From contig CM055311.2 of the NCBI GenBank assembly GCA_029255685.2, forward strand, positions 53,775,048-53,839,047: DNA of 64,000 nucleotides. The letters are read 5' to 3'. The stretch comes from Silene conica. Taxonomy: Eukaryota; Streptophyta; Magnoliopsida; Caryophyllales; Caryophyllaceae. Both the position numbers and the translations under genes were made by a program. The notes beneath the pieces are model-generated. The model did no database searches and was not told where the DNA came from. It saw only the letters and a program-made list of their open reading frames with translations. This document shows, piece after piece, positions 1 through 11,099 of the stretch. Position 1 is the first letter of the stretch. Each line of letters starts with the position of its first letter.

Positions 1-2789
1 CTTTTCCTTTTTCTTCTCCCGACGCTGGCGTTTCCTCTCCTCCTCCTCTTGTTGCTGTTTTAGTATTCGTTCATCGAGATCTGGATGAGCAAAGCAGCAC
101 AACCAATGCATGAGCACGATCTAATAAATCGAAAAAGATACATCATGCCAAGAAGTGCTATGTAATAGACCTTCAATTGACTGCCTGAGAAAGTGTGAAA
201 TCTATTGACTTACAGCTTATTAGTCACACAGTCACACAAGAACATCGTATAGTCTCACCTTGTTCGGAGAAACAGCTAGGCGCTTTTCGTTTCTTAAGAA
301 CCTCGAATCGTCGTTGAACCTAAACCAAACAAGATAAGAAATCAGTATTCTCAGATAAGGCAAGCAAATCAACACAATCAAGGCACAGTAAATGTAAAGC
401 AGCAGATACAAATTAGCACTAAATCCTTTAATTATCTGCATACCCCTCAATATGGTGTGCATATTTTGCCGGTGACGATAAACAAAATATAAGATCCAAG
501 CTGGCCTCTCTTTGCTTATCACGAAAGACCCTAATTGACTAGTTATCGCAGATTATACCACGCAGAATACTACGGTTCACACGAAAACTCAACCAGCTGG
601 ACTTTAATGGAAAATGAGGATAAGTATACTGTTATGCTCTTTGTCCAGAAGATGCCAGAGAGCCTAGGCCTAAATGCCTAGTTCTTAAACGCATTATCTA
701 CAATCTTCTAGAATTTTGCAAATGAAGACTTACCTCTTCGATGAGAGTATATAGATTGAACATCCAAGGATACCCATATAAAGTGATTAGTTTGAGAGAA
801 ACATCAGCAATATATTGAGTAGATGCTAAATGAAGCAGATCAAGAAACTAATTATACTAAAAGACTTAAACCTGATCAAGAGTTGCACGTTCGGCTCGCA
901 TCGACATCCCCAAAGCCCTTTGATCTGAAGAATAGAAGGAACATTTGAACTGAGTTAAATCAATAGATCATTGTGGAAGCAATAAAAAGAAAGGTTAGAG
1001 AGACAAGTCTCTACTCTAACATTAACTTACGCTTCTTTCCATTGATGTGATCCAAGTAATTTGCGGAATCTTTTACCACACATTCACAAACTGAACAGAA
1101 GTAACCAGCCTGCAGCAGGAGCTATAATAAGATACCATAGCCATAACCAGCCTTATATAAATAAAGCTCTAACATATAACAAGGCTAAACAACAAAGCAA
1201 ACAAGAATTAGAACATCAATGGCTTGTCCACTTCTTCCAAAAGTACCATCCTAACATGATTCTACTTGTTTGAGCAAAGGAATAAAGTGGATGTAACAAT
1301 AAATAACTATTCTTGACAGAAAGAAGAGATTAATATGCTTAAATCCAATACTAGGCTGAGATGCGAAGAAAAACAATAAGATATCCATGATTCGTATTTC
1401 AAATACACTAACTCTGCTACAAAATTTAATACTACAGCAACAAAATGAACATCAGCATGTGATTCAAAGGCCTATGCCTATGGCGGGGTAAGGGGAGTGG
1501 ATGCACACAGTCTTATACATGAGTTGAAACGACAAAGATGTCTCCAAACAAACTGTAATAAAAATAGTATCGAGTATTTCATCTCCCCCTACTGCTGCTC
1601 ATAATAGAGGTGTAGAAAATCAAGCGACCTTTTTCCGGCTTATTGCCGAAAACTAGTGAATCCTTGACCTCATTGGAAATTAACATACTAGAACACCTGA
1701 ATTGTCAAAAAAGGAGAGTGACAAGGTTGCTTAATGGTCCCCACTATCATTTGAGACCATCAAGAAAAGGAAGTGTCCTACAGACCTAGGTACAACAAAG
1801 AACATCAATGAACCCTTCCTTCCTCGACAACACACTTGATCAAAATCAAACCCCCCTTGATACCTCAAAAACCCACCCATGAAAAGAAGAAATGAGGGTA
1901 AAACTTGGATTAAAGCAATTTCATGGTTATTAGATATTACTCGGTAGTAAGTACATTAGTAAAATAGAATGATTAAAAAGTGAGGAATACTGATAAAAGA
2001 GTAGTTTGAAAATATAAGGAAGAATGTAAAGAGAGGAAAGGAAGTAGGGAATACCTGCTGGCTTAGAGGGGCGATTGGAGTGACAACCTACAAAATAACA
2101 AAAACAAAAACATAATGGCAAAATGACATAAGGATGGCTAACATAATTTGCAAACTAGAACTCTAAAATTCTAACTCATGGAGAGAGGAAACGTAAAAAA
2201 AAGGAGAAATCTTGAAACCTGGGTCTTTCCCAGACGAGACTCGAGATCAACTTCATAATCCCTGTGTTTGAGAGGCTGTCTTTGAACTGGAGGGGGTTTA
2301 GCTGCACATACATACGTACATTCATACATATACAACAGGTACAAGCCATGAGTGTATGAGTTAATACCCACTTTAAATAAAGTAAGTTTGTTGAAAAATT
2401 AACATTAACTTACATTTAGGTTTGAGGCGATCTTTTTCCTGGATTAAAATCACACAACCAGCAGCAGCAGCAGCAAATACATACAATAAGTTAGTACAAT
2501 TGAAAAAGGAAGAGATGTTGGTAAACAAAGAAGAAAATAATAAAGGGGACTCGCCTTTTCTTCACGCAAACGAGCTCGTTCTAAGTATTCCTCTCGATCA
2601 AACTTTCTCCTGAAAGTATTATCTACTCCTACTGACTGCATACATATTAATAATAATTCTATGTCAGTAACAAATTATGTTTCAATTAACACTAATTAAT
2701 CATCATAATCACCATTCGGGTAATTACGTTAACAAATACTTATGTTGGACACTAAGGAAACTTACTTGATTATTACTGGGTTCAGCCAT
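1..2789 (-). CDS. SNU23: SNU23/ZMAT2-type U1-like zinc-finger splicing factor, 3' end outside window
   Basis: Homologue of yeast Snu23 and human ZMAT2, a nuclear protein of the U4/U6.U5 tri-snRNP and pre-catalytic spliceosome. I joined eight coding exons by eye on the minus strand: 2766-2789 (start MAEPSNNQ), 2555-2635, 2414-2438, 2219-2301, 1031-1121, 872-924, 259-319 and 80 down to 1. Reading frame holds across every junction and gives 166 codons so far; human ZMAT2 is about 199 residues. Family signatures: [11 protein letters not shown] near the N terminus, [18 protein letters not shown], the matrin-type finger [20 protein letters not shown] followed by KKHQ, then [28 protein letters not shown] and a charged tail rich in Q, E, R and K. 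The intron after exon 2 starts with GC, not GT, and exon 3 is only 25 nt. The acceptor of the finger exon could instead be 12 nt downstream (start 1109). No stop or break is seen. Confidence 0.9.
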
Positions 2790-3937
2790 TGAATTTGGGG
2801 AAACATTCAAATCACAAACCCTAATTTATAATCCCTTTTATTTATGAGACTATTACGTATTTATTATACAACACAAGTAGCTGCAAGCCCTGCAAAATAC
2901 AAAATCGGTACACTCAGTATCTCATTTCTGGCCAAGCAAGCTGACCAAAAGCTGATGATAATCATAAAAATGTAAGACTAGACTGCGTAACTGCCAAAAT
3001 ATTTGGCCAGTCTGCAGAACAATTGTTTTTAAAAAAACTGGAGAAGGTTAGTAAAATCAAGAATGGTATTAGCCAACACAGCAATCTTGCAGGACAGCTG
3101 AATAAATGGATACCTATCTCCATCACATATCTATTGTCTCCTTTTCCTTATTTAAATTTCAAATTTAGTAAGAAGAAGAGTGAAAATCCAATATTTGCCG
3201 TTGCTAATTAACTGTACGGTCTCCATTACAAATTTACAATTAAATTGTCTGCACTTTCTATAAGTGAAGGAGTAATGCTGCAATTTTGTCAGATTTCCTT
3301 AAAACATCCCAAAATGAAAAGTGTAAATTATATTCAAATGACATAAATGACCGGGAGCGAGGGAACCTATCTCAAAATCAGTAGCTGAAGTATTATGTAA
3401 TACAAAAGTGGTACCATTGAACAGAAAGTAATGACTTATTGAATTCAGCAGTTAAAATTGGAAGAAACGCAAAATTAGGAACAGAAGTTGGGGGAGTATG
3501 AGTGTATCACAGAATTTAAAGCATTTAACCAAAACCGCTTCAATTGGGAAATTATACATACTGAGATTAATCCGCCTAGGTTTAACATCAATTCCAGTTA
3601 GAAGAACAGAAGACTAAATCAAAAACGGAAAACAAAAAGCGATAAAAAATGACGGTAAACAAAAAAGCAATGGAGCAGAAAAGAAGCCGAATTGGGCAAT
3701 CTAGAAATCAAGCAACGGGCAGCGACACAAAATAGGGAAGATATTCTCTGTATGCTTCTAAATGCAATCAAACCATGTTAACACTTGATGCACCGTTTCA
3801 GAAACTAAATTATTGCTACTATTACGTAAGAATCTACAACAATTAAATTAAATCAAATTAAAAAACCTGAATCTGGGTAATTGGTGAATAGAGAGTTGAA
3901 GATAAGTAGAGGTAATGGCGATGTAGAGCTTTGATTA

Positions 3938-3970
<33 letters not shown>
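2790..3970 (-). other. Probable 5' UTR exon and leader intron of the SNU23 gene
   Basis: Reading the minus strand, about 3970-3867 is a pyrimidine-rich stretch without introns that ends in CAG followed by GTTTTTTAA, a plausible donor at 3867/3866. A possible acceptor TAG lies at 2821-2823, about 30 bases before the start codon. This would make a leader intron of about 1.05 kb, common in plant housekeeping genes. The rest of 2821-3866 shows no convincing coding sequence. Both junctions are inferred from consensus only. Confidence 0.4.
3938..3970. repeat. (AAT)n microsatellite
   Basis: About eleven uninterrupted AAT/TAA units, in the proposed 5' leader of the SNU23 gene. Likely length-polymorphic. 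Confidence 0.9.
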
Positions 3971-3972
<2 letters not shown>

Positions 3973-4004
3973 GGTAGGGTTTTATATGGAGTATTTATTA
4001 TTTA

Positions 4005-4012
4005 TATTTATA
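4005..4012 (-). promoter_or_regulatory. TATA box for the SNU23 gene
   Basis: The minus strand reads TATAAATA, about 35 bases upstream of the start of the proposed 5' UTR exon and next to an AAT microsatellite. Position and sequence fit a plant core promoter; the start site itself is not visible. Confidence 0.45.
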
Positions 4013-4170
4013 CACCCACTTCTGGATTTAAGACTCCACTGCCGTTTAAACAAACAAAACAATTTACGGAATATATTGCCAACCCCACTGTCAGTGCTAG
4101 GTGCCAATTCAACCTCTACTAGTGTAGTGTTGCTTATTTAATACATGCCTCACACAACTTGTTTAAATAA

Positions 4171-4243
4171 GGGGATGTAGCTCAGATGGTAGAGCGCTCG
4201 CTTAGCATGCGAGAGGTACGGGGATCGATACCCCGCATCTCCA
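4171..4243 (+). tRNA. tRNA-Ala (anticodon AGC)
   Basis: A 73-nt cloverleaf can be drawn directly. Acceptor arm GGGGATG pairs with CATCTCC, discriminator A at 4243. The D arm has GCTC/GAGC, the anticodon arm CTCGC/GCGAG around TTAGCAT (anticodon AGC, alanine), and the T arm CGGGG/CCCCG around ATCGATA. Internal A box (TAGCTCAGATGG) and B box (GGGATCGATACC) are present, there is no intron, and a TTTT stretch for RNA polymerase III termination follows at 4257-4260. It lies about 160 bases upstream of, and divergent from, the SNU23 promoter. Confidence 0.96.
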
Positions 4244-4268
4244 TATATAGCTTATATTTTAACGATAT

Positions 4269-4612
4269 TCTGCCTTATTTTTGGTATTTAAGCCAGGTTG
4301 TTTATTCGAAATCTTATCATATTATACTTACATTTAGGCCATGTTGTTTCTGCCTTATTTTTGGCTCATTTTAGATCAACCCCGTTCAGTTTAATTCAGT
4401 TCAGGTTCATCCATTTCAATTCATGTTATTTAGCTTATTTTTTAACTCATGCGAAAACGCGATTTTTTCAGATGCAAGTATTCGAAATCTTATCATATTA
4501 TACATACATTTAGGCCAGGTTGTATATTCGAAATCTTATCATATTATACTTACATTTAGCCCATGTTGTTTCTGCCTTATTTTTAGCTCATTTTAGATCA
4601 ACTCCGTTCAGT
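4269..4612. repeat. Direct duplication downstream of the tRNA gene
   Basis: A block of about 110 bases (CGAAATCTTATCATATTATA followed by the TTTAGGCCATGTTG and ATTTTAGATCAACYCCG phrases) occurs at about 4290-4390 and again at about 4520-4612, with a shorter third copy at 4478-4512. The copies differ at few positions. No terminal signals of a transposon are seen. Confidence 0.75.
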
Positions 4613-4697
4613 TTAGTTTAGTTCAGTTCACCTTCATCCATTACCTTCATCCATTTTAATTCAACTCAGTTCAGTCCAGCTCGGTTTATTGAGTTCA

Positions 4698-4802
4698 GCC
4701 CATATTATTATTATTATTATTTACTATTTTTTTATCATTTTTTATTATTATTTACTATTTTTGTTATTATTTTTTTATTATTATTTACTATTTTGCTTTT
4801 TT
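4698..4802. repeat. T/TTA-rich low-complexity tract
   Basis: Imperfect TTATTATTATTTAC and T-run repeats directly before the Helitron 3' end. No coding content. Confidence 0.8.
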
Positions 4803-4808
4803 TTAGTA

Positions 4809-4845
4809 ACTAGTTGTCTATCCGCGCGCGATGCGCGCTTCGTTT
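4809..4845 (-). mobile_element. Helitron 3' terminus (minus strand)
   Basis: On the minus strand the sequence reads a GC-rich hairpin (GCGCGC-ATC-GCGCGC), about 10 bases, then CTAGT at 4813-4809 followed by T. A subterminal hairpin plus CTRR before a T is the classic Helitron 3' end. The element should extend to higher coordinates, but no convincing 5' TC terminus was found before the MITE at 6349, so its length is unknown. Confidence 0.7.
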
Positions 4846-5089
4846 AAAGGCAACATAACTTACAAACTCATCTCCTTCAACTATTTCACCATTCCAATAA
4901 CACAATAAGAGAAAATGACTTCTCTCCATAACTAAAACCAAAAAAAATCAACTAAAACACTAACAACCACCTAATTTCAACAAGATTATCAATTATTTGG
5001 AATAATAAACATAAACTAGAGTAACTAGTTACTCTAATCAACTAATAGTTAAGAAAATAAGTTATAGTTATAGCTTCAATATGTATGGA

Positions 5090-5192
5090 AATTGAGCCCC
5101 ATAACTCTTTACAATTGTGAAATTAAACCCCATAACTTTCTATTGGAGTAATTTCACCCCACAACTTATACAAAATGTGTAATTTAACCCCA
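5090..5192 (-). repeat. 103-bp repeat, inverted copy at 40838-40940
   Basis: Nearly identical to the reverse complement of 40838-40940. Internally it holds three diverged units based on GTTATGGGGYNNAATTNC. Family not recognised; may belong to the Helitron whose 3' end is at 4809. Confidence 0.85.
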
Positions 5193-5199
5193 ATACAAG

Positions 5200-6100
5200 T
5201 TGTATCTAATATCTCCCTTGAAATCAATATCTCCTTAAAATCTCCTCAATTTCTCCTCAATTTCTCACTAAAATAAAATAAAAAAAGAAAAAAACTTATA
5301 ATCTCCATATACGTATTACAATTTCACAGTTTCCATAAGCGGTACAAATCCTTCAAACTTCTGTAAAAATATATTGAAGCAGCAGCAGCAGCCATAGGCA
5401 AACACTCTTATGTCGACAAGTCATAGCAAAGGTAATCTAGTTAAGTTTTTGTCCTGTTGAGTATTCTCCTTGTATATAGAGAAATTCATATTATCGATCA
5501 ACAATTGCTTCGTTATTCAGTTGATTTGTATGTAATTAGGGTTACCAAATCTGCAAACACAATAAGAACAATAATCAAATTTTCCCTCTCTCATAAATGT
5601 CACGTCCCCTGCAACAAAGAATTTTGCACATACATAATTACAAGTACAGACATCAATAAGTTCTCCCTCTACGCTAAAATCCTATGAAGTACCAGAGATA
5701 GTAGGATTGTTGATCTCTCCTTCAAATAAACCAAGTCATTTGCATACTCGAAGTAGAAGGAATCAACCTCATTCTGATCGGATTTCCTGAAAACCGTATA
5801 TATCAAAATTATTTGACAAAAATGGCTTACTGCAGTAGATAAACTATTGACAAACTACTGATTGCACCTAATGAATGACATTTCCAGCATAGAATCCTAG
5901 ATAAAAAAACAAGAAACGAAAGAACTGATAACTGAAACATATGACGAGACTATTATTCCTTTTATCACTCTCATTCTGAGGCATTGTCTTAAATTATACT
6001 CTATGGGTTTTATAGTTCTTTTACCTTCACCCGTATTTCTTCAACCAATCTTGTTTTACTACTATCTTCATTCTTCTGTCAACTTTTTTATTTGTTCTAA
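5200..6100. other. AT-rich intergenic stretch
   Basis: Only short open frames without recognisable domains and a small CAG run near 5380. No gene model can be supported here. Confidence 0.5.
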
Positions 6101-6103
6101 TAG

Positions 6104-6289
6104 ATGGTGCAAATCTCATCATTCACTTGTCTCTGTTACCACGGAGGGAATATTGTAAGTAAGAATGACACACTTGAATATGTGGGTGGAACTTGTCTCG
6201 AAGGCAGTTTGGATATATTGAAGTTATCTTTGAAAAATGTAAATACCATGACTAAGAAGTTGTACGGACACACCACACATCCACCCTGA
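6104..6289 (+). pseudogene. Possible MULE transposase N-terminal fragment
   Basis: A 61-codon frame contains CYHGGNIVSKND and LEYVGGTC. The spacing C-Y-x-G-G ... Y-x-G-G resembles the N-terminal (PB1-like) region of Mutator-like transposases in plants. The frame ends at a stop after TTHPP and nothing downstream continues the transposase. The identification rests on short motif likeness only; it may be an unrelated ORF. Confidence 0.3.
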
Positions 6290-6348
6290 TATAGGTAGAA
6301 CGATTCATGATTTAAAGCAAAAACAATGACTCAACACATAATAATATA

Positions 6349-6543
6349 CTCCCTCCAATTTTTTATATTGTTCCCTTTTCCCTTTTTTATCAATATTAAT
6401 GTTGTTCCCTATTTCCTTTCTTGTACAACTTTGTATGGTTTAAAATCAATTTGGAGTGGGGTCATGTGTATTGTGTGGTCCAAATTAATTCTCTTATTTT
6501 TTGTGTCAAAAAGGAAAGGAACATTATAGGAAATTGGAGGGAG
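6349..6543. mobile_element. Stowaway-like MITE, 195 bp
   Basis: Starts CTCCCTCCAATTT and ends with the exact reverse complement AAATTGGAGGGAG, with weaker inverted similarity for another 15 or so bases. It is flanked by a TA duplication (6347-6348 and 6544-6545). CTCCCTCC termini with TA duplications mark Stowaway (Tc1/mariner) MITEs. No coding content. Confidence 0.93.
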
Positions 6544-6545
6544 TA

Positions 6546-6607
6546 CGTAAATTAGAACTTGCCTTCCCAGTAGCTTCTTCTTATCCCATGAAACTTGCCT
6601 TCCCAGT
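6546..6607 (+). pseudogene. 5' part of an ORF interrupted by retroelement A1
   Basis: The frame after the MITE contains the phrase LAFPVA twice (an 18-bp direct repeat at 6560-6577 and from 6593). It enters the A1 target site CCAGT and resumes in the same frame at 40472, running 42 codons to a stop at 40598-40600 (contains VFDQLRELRVPGAIYPG). Product not recognised. The GC-richer codons compared with the neighbours suggest a genuine exon, possibly the last exon of a host gene. Confidence 0.4.
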
Positions 6608-7306
6608 TAACACCCGTCGTTGAGGGGTGCCAAAGATAATATTTATAAAAACCTCAACTTAAACTAGATAGGATAAGTCAAGGGTCGAACCACAAGGAGA
6701 CAAGGTTAATATTGTTTGTGAATTTAAAGTCTATTGAAAGTAACAAAAAAGGGGGGTTTGATTGAAGGTTGGGACTAACAACTAAGATAGCAAAATAGAC
6801 AAGAAAACTAAACAAAAGTAAAGGATGATTAGGAACTTCGGTTCCCCATGGCTGGGTCAAGTCAACAAAGGGTAAAATAACCAAATAACACAATCCCAAG
6901 GAACAAAGAATAAACCTTTAGGTCAATATTCTTCCCAATCCTTACGGTCTTAGGGTTCCTAGTAAAGCACTAAACTTTCGTTCATAGGGCAATCCCAAAG
7001 TTGTTGTTAAACTAATCCTAACAATCTTTCAATCTTAAAGAATTAGTTCCCCAACAACAATGGGGATTGGTATATTAATCATAAAACCATTAAAATCTAA
7101 TCTTAGCCATGGTTCCCCTAATTCCTAATCACAAGAATTAGCTATGCATAATCAAGAAACTAATACTAACAACATTGAAGAACAAAAAGAAAGATAACAT
7201 AATTGAAGATGAAGATTCAAGAAGGCAAAGCATGAATTGAATAACAATAATAGGAAGGACAATGAAATTGAATAACAAGGAAAGATTAAATTGCATAAAA
7301 CTTACA
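6608..7306 (-). repeat. A1 3' LTR, truncated
   Basis: Matches 39228-39920 of the 5' LTR almost base for base. The first bases are TAACACCC where the 5' LTR has TGACACCC, a change in the terminal dinucleotide. The remaining half of the LTR (equivalent to 39921-40471) is missing; the sequence switches to copia DNA at about 7306. Confidence 0.9.
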
Positions 7307-8340
7307 AGACAAAAGTAAAATTTCATGGCCTGGCTCTGATACCACTTGTGGGGAATAAAGCATGTATTCGCCCTAAACTTGCAGGATTATAATGAAAATT
7401 ACAGTTATTATTATTGTCATAAGATAAATAAAAACATGAAAAAGAATACAACCTTGGGTCCTTGCTTGAATAGGCCTAAGAACATAAATTAAAGTAAATT
7501 CCCTCCTATAACTTGCACCCAAGACTTGATTGAGATGATGCCGCGTGTGCTAGAAAATACTCTCCAATTGCCTTGCAATATGGGGAGAGCCTTTTGAGGT
7601 TTTAGATGTGAGATCTGAGTTTTGGGAAAATAATGTTCTCAAAACCCTAATTGTGAGAATTATGATTCAACAGTTTCAGTTCGTCTGACATAAGGAGAGT
7701 TCTCCTCCTTATGTACTACTCGGCCGAAATATTAGAGTAGGGTGAGAGTGGGCTTTCCACTCTTACCTTATTCTAATTCGTGATTTGACCCGATTTGCTA
7801 AAATACAATTCGCGGGTTTTATTTATAAATCGTAACATGTTATCAGATATTAATACAGTCGATATATTAATAATGGTCTGATAAAAACGATATTGTATAA
7901 TTACCCAAATTAATATAACAGTTTATATTAATTCGCGAATACAATATTTAATTAAATATAACCGTTTATATTTAATTTACGAATTAATCATGTAATCCGT
8001 ATTAGCTAAAATTATTTTATCCGTATTAAATAATAATCTCAACATCTTATTGACTAATTTAATAGTCAATACCTCTGACTAACTGTTTAGTCATATTCGG
8101 CATAAATGTGACTGTATTTTCATACCTTCACATCTCTCAAACGTGTCTTATAAGTGTGACGTATAGGGACCAGTCGATCACTGCCATCCGTATGAAAATA
8201 ACGTCAAACTTATCTAGCAAGCCAACCGTTATTGATAAACGTGGATCAACTGGTAATAATACTGAAGTATGCCCTTGTGATCCTTAAAGAGATTTAATAA
8301 GTCATTGTACTTAATTGACAAGGACACCAGCCCCAATACA
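7307..8340 (-). mobile_element. Deleted Ty1/copia: 5' LTR plus primer-binding site
   Basis: 7347-8340 is a copia LTR in minus orientation, the same family as 24986-25982 and 37314-38310. Next to it at 7331-7346 the complement of AGTGGTATCAGAGCC is the initiator-Met tRNA primer-binding site. Only about 25 bases of internal sequence follow before A1 LTR sequence resumes, so the rest of the copia has been deleted. Confidence 0.88.
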
Positions 8341-9184
8341 TCCATGGTCGACCGACCATTCAAACGAAAAAACGAGTTTCTGCACAACACAGAATGGTCG
8401 GCCGACCTCTATTCTTAGTCGGTCGACTATTCCCTGCACTAAAACGGATCTACGGCTCAATTTTTCGAAAGATTTCAAGCATAGAAAATTGGAGGAAAAA
8501 TTAAGCTAATCCTAACAGCACAAAAACCACATACGAAAACAGATCTGAGGCTAAGAAGGCTAAAGAGAAAGCAAAATCTTAAAGAAAGAACAAAAACATA
8601 AGAAAAACAAACCCTAGAACAAAACATAAACTGAAAATCTAAGGAAAAACTACCTAAAAACGGAATTAGGAAACTATAAAATGAAAGAGGAAAGGAAAAA
8701 CTAAAAGAAAACATACCTTTGATGAGAGAAAATTGAGAGAGAGCAAAAAAAATGAGGTAGAATGAAGGAGGGAGGCAAGTTAGGGTTTTTAAAGAGAAGG
8801 GGGGTTGTTCAAAAGTGTGAAGGAAATGATTTGTTTTCAAACAAATAAACTTAAAACCCCTTCTCGAAAACCCGGTAATCTGCCTCGCGGTCGATCGACC
8901 ACGGGTTGTGGTCGGTCGACCTGATCACTGTGTACCTGATTTTCCAGCAGCCATTTAATGCAGTCAGACGGTCGGTCGACCTTGATGATAGGTCGGTCGA
9001 CCCAAATACTTGACACTCTGCCTATTTTTCCTGCAAAAGCTCAAAATTCCATCAAAAGTATAAAAACATGAAAGAAAACGGTTACTACTGAAAGGAAATT
9101 ACAAAAACCAAGCATAACTAAAACTACAACACGGGTTGCCTCCCGGTTAGCGCTGGTTTAGTAGCTCCCGCACGACCTTTTTAC
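8341..9184 (-). other. A1 3' non-coding region with palindromic modules and pol-end stem
   Basis: No env-like ORF is convincing. The stretch carries 12-9-12 modules at 8396-8428, 8889-8921 and 8970-9002, and a lone word at 8346-8357. Just after the pol stop is the inverted repeat CGGG-TTGCCT-CCCG (9132-9145), also found at the same place in A2 (62118-62133); similar hairpins downstream of pol occur in many plant Tat/Athila elements. Confidence 0.7.
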
Positions 9185-9592
9185 CTATTGCGAAGCATCC
9201 GAAAAAGGGTCAAAGTAAGAAACTTCAACCTTCCCAATGAATTCATTCTCTCCACGGAAGTGCTTCATATATTGGCCATTAACTTTAAACCTCTCACCGG
9301 ATGAGGTTTCTAGCTCAATTGACCTAAACTTCGAGACAGCTGTGATGGTGTAAGGTCCGCTCCACCTGGATTTCAGCTTACCAGGAAAAAGACGAATACG
9401 AGCATTAAAAAGCAAGACCTTATCACCTACCTGAAAGTCACGCCTAATTATTCTCTTGTCATGCCAGTGCTTGGTTTTCTCCTTATAAATCCTGGCATTG
9501 TCATAGGCAAGCAACCTGAATTCCTCTAACTCGTTTAGCTGCGAAAAACGTTTCTCACGGGAAAGGTTAGCGTCTAAATTAAGATCACAAAT
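9185..9592 (-). pseudogene. A1 integrase C-terminal (GPY-type) segment
   Basis: Continues the integrase frame of 23741-24718 after the Tekay insertion. It contains the basic linker YKEKTKHWHDKRI, then VGDKVLLFNARIRLFPGKL and SRWSGPYTI, the GPY/F module of Ty3/gypsy integrases, and ends at a stop in the tail. The open frame that runs leftward from 9670 borrows its first residues from the Tekay LTR, so the apparent signal-like N terminus there is an artefact. Confidence 0.88.
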
Positions 9593-10305
9593 TGTAAAAC
9601 CCCTCGCGAATGCGGAAAATAAAATCGTACAAAGTACTAAAAATGCAGCGGATTTAAAACTTTTTAACAAAACAACATGCGAAAAGAATTAAAACTGAAA
9701 ACGGAAACTGATATAAACAGAAATAGATAAGTAGCAGTCTAAGTACTGACAATAAATATATACAACAGTCTGGGATGGAACATCCATACAGGCACCAAAA
9801 CATAACTGTATCAAAACTAGAGTCTAGCTATCGTGAAGTGTAAGTCAAAAGATGATAAACAGATCATCACTCGCTAGCTCTCAGCAACCCCTACCAACCT
9901 GCATGTACCTACATACATGTAAACATGTACGCCACAATTAGTGGGGAGTGACTAGAGTTCTCCTAGCCACCTTTTGTAACGACACGTAACACAACAAAGC
10001 AAACAGAATACTCCAGCATATATAAACATGTGAAGTATATCATATCTCAATAACTAAATTTCTTACAATCATGCAATCACTAATGCACGGCTCTCAACCA
10101 ACTTCGGAAACTATTTGGAAGGAGAGCCGGTTTCCCTACCAGTTACCCGGTCGGGGGGTCTTTCAGTCCAAACCATTTACGAAACTGACCTGAGAGTCAT
10201 CCAATGCCTTGGATGAATAAACTATAACCAAGTTACTATAATCATCAATATCATCATGCATATCTGACACTATACCCGCACAAGGCAAGCAGATATAGAA
10301 CAACA

Positions 10306-10822
10306 AGTATAAAGGTTCAGCGGTCAACTTAAGACATAACCTAAATACTAACACACTTTCACAATCAAGGACTCAGAGGCCAACTTAAGGCATAGACCAA
10401 GATATCAATAAACACTAGCAATGGGTCCAGAGGTGAACTTAACACATATCCCACTACCAAAACAATGTCGGGTCCAGAGGTGAACTTAACACATATCCCT
10501 ATACATCCACAAGCAAAGGGTCCAGAGGTGAACTTAACACATATCCCAATGCCACAACCAAGTATTGGGTCCAGAGGTGAACTTAACACATATCCCAATA
10601 CACAGCTATCGCACACCGGGTCCAGAGGTGAACTTAACACATATCCCGTGTGCGACAACCGATCACGTGTCAGGTCCAGAGGTGAACTTAACACATATCC
10701 TGACACGCCACAAGCAAAACACGTAATGGGTCCAGAGGTGAACTTAAGACATATACCATCACGCGACATACAACTCACGTGTTAAGCTCAGAGGCCAACT
10801 TAAGGCATACCTTAACACGCAT
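10306..10822. repeat. Array of about ten hairpin-forming units in the Tekay 3' LTR
   Basis: Units recur about every 48-55 bases. The centre is conserved (GGTCCAGAGGTGAACTTAAC then ACATATCC), while the arms differ from unit to unit but pair within the unit: GTATTGGG/CCCAATAC at 10562, TCGCACAC/GTGTGCGA near 10608, CGTGTCAGG/CCTGACACG at 10666, CGTGTTAAG/CTTAACACG near 10778. The two left-most units have a weaker centre. Copied at 21633-22150 in the 5' LTR. Confidence 0.9.
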
Positions 10823-11099
10823 CAACCAATAGCATCCAAAGATAGAAACTAACCTATAGTTCTAACTTCTTAAACCACTAAACAACACTTAATTGATCCC
10901 GGGAACTAAGATGAGGGAGAGCCGGTTTCCCTTTCGGTTACCCGACCGGGGGGTCTCTATCCTCTCTCCATTCCCGAACCCAATATAGTGCCGCCCATCC
11001 TCCGGGGACCTCAAGCACACATAAAAGGTACACGAAACGAATCTCAAACAAAACCGATAAACCGTTTGAAAGTTAAAAGCTATTTTATGAGAACATGGG

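Noticed and set aside
5440..5490. Helitron 5' end for the element ending at 4809 (TCTCTATATACAAGG on the minus strand)
   Set aside because: The preceding base is T instead of the expected A, so the boundary is not supported.
8475..8840. 121-codon Phe/Leu/Ser-rich minus-strand frame
   Set aside because: Low-complexity translation of a purine-rich plus strand in the A1 3' region; no homology signature beyond hydrophobic composition.
9593..9670. Signal-peptide-like start of the frame at 9185-9670
   Set aside because: These residues are Tekay LTR sequence fused by insertion to the A1 integrase tail.
10365..10785. Open frames of 106-137 codons on both strands, repeated at 21692-22112
   Set aside because: They arise from the tandem hairpin units in the Tekay LTRs; repetitive peptides with no start context or family.
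10306..10822. CRISPR-like regular repeats with variable parts between them
   Set aside because: Plant LTR context, variable parts are self-complementary arms, no cas genes; not a CRISPR array.
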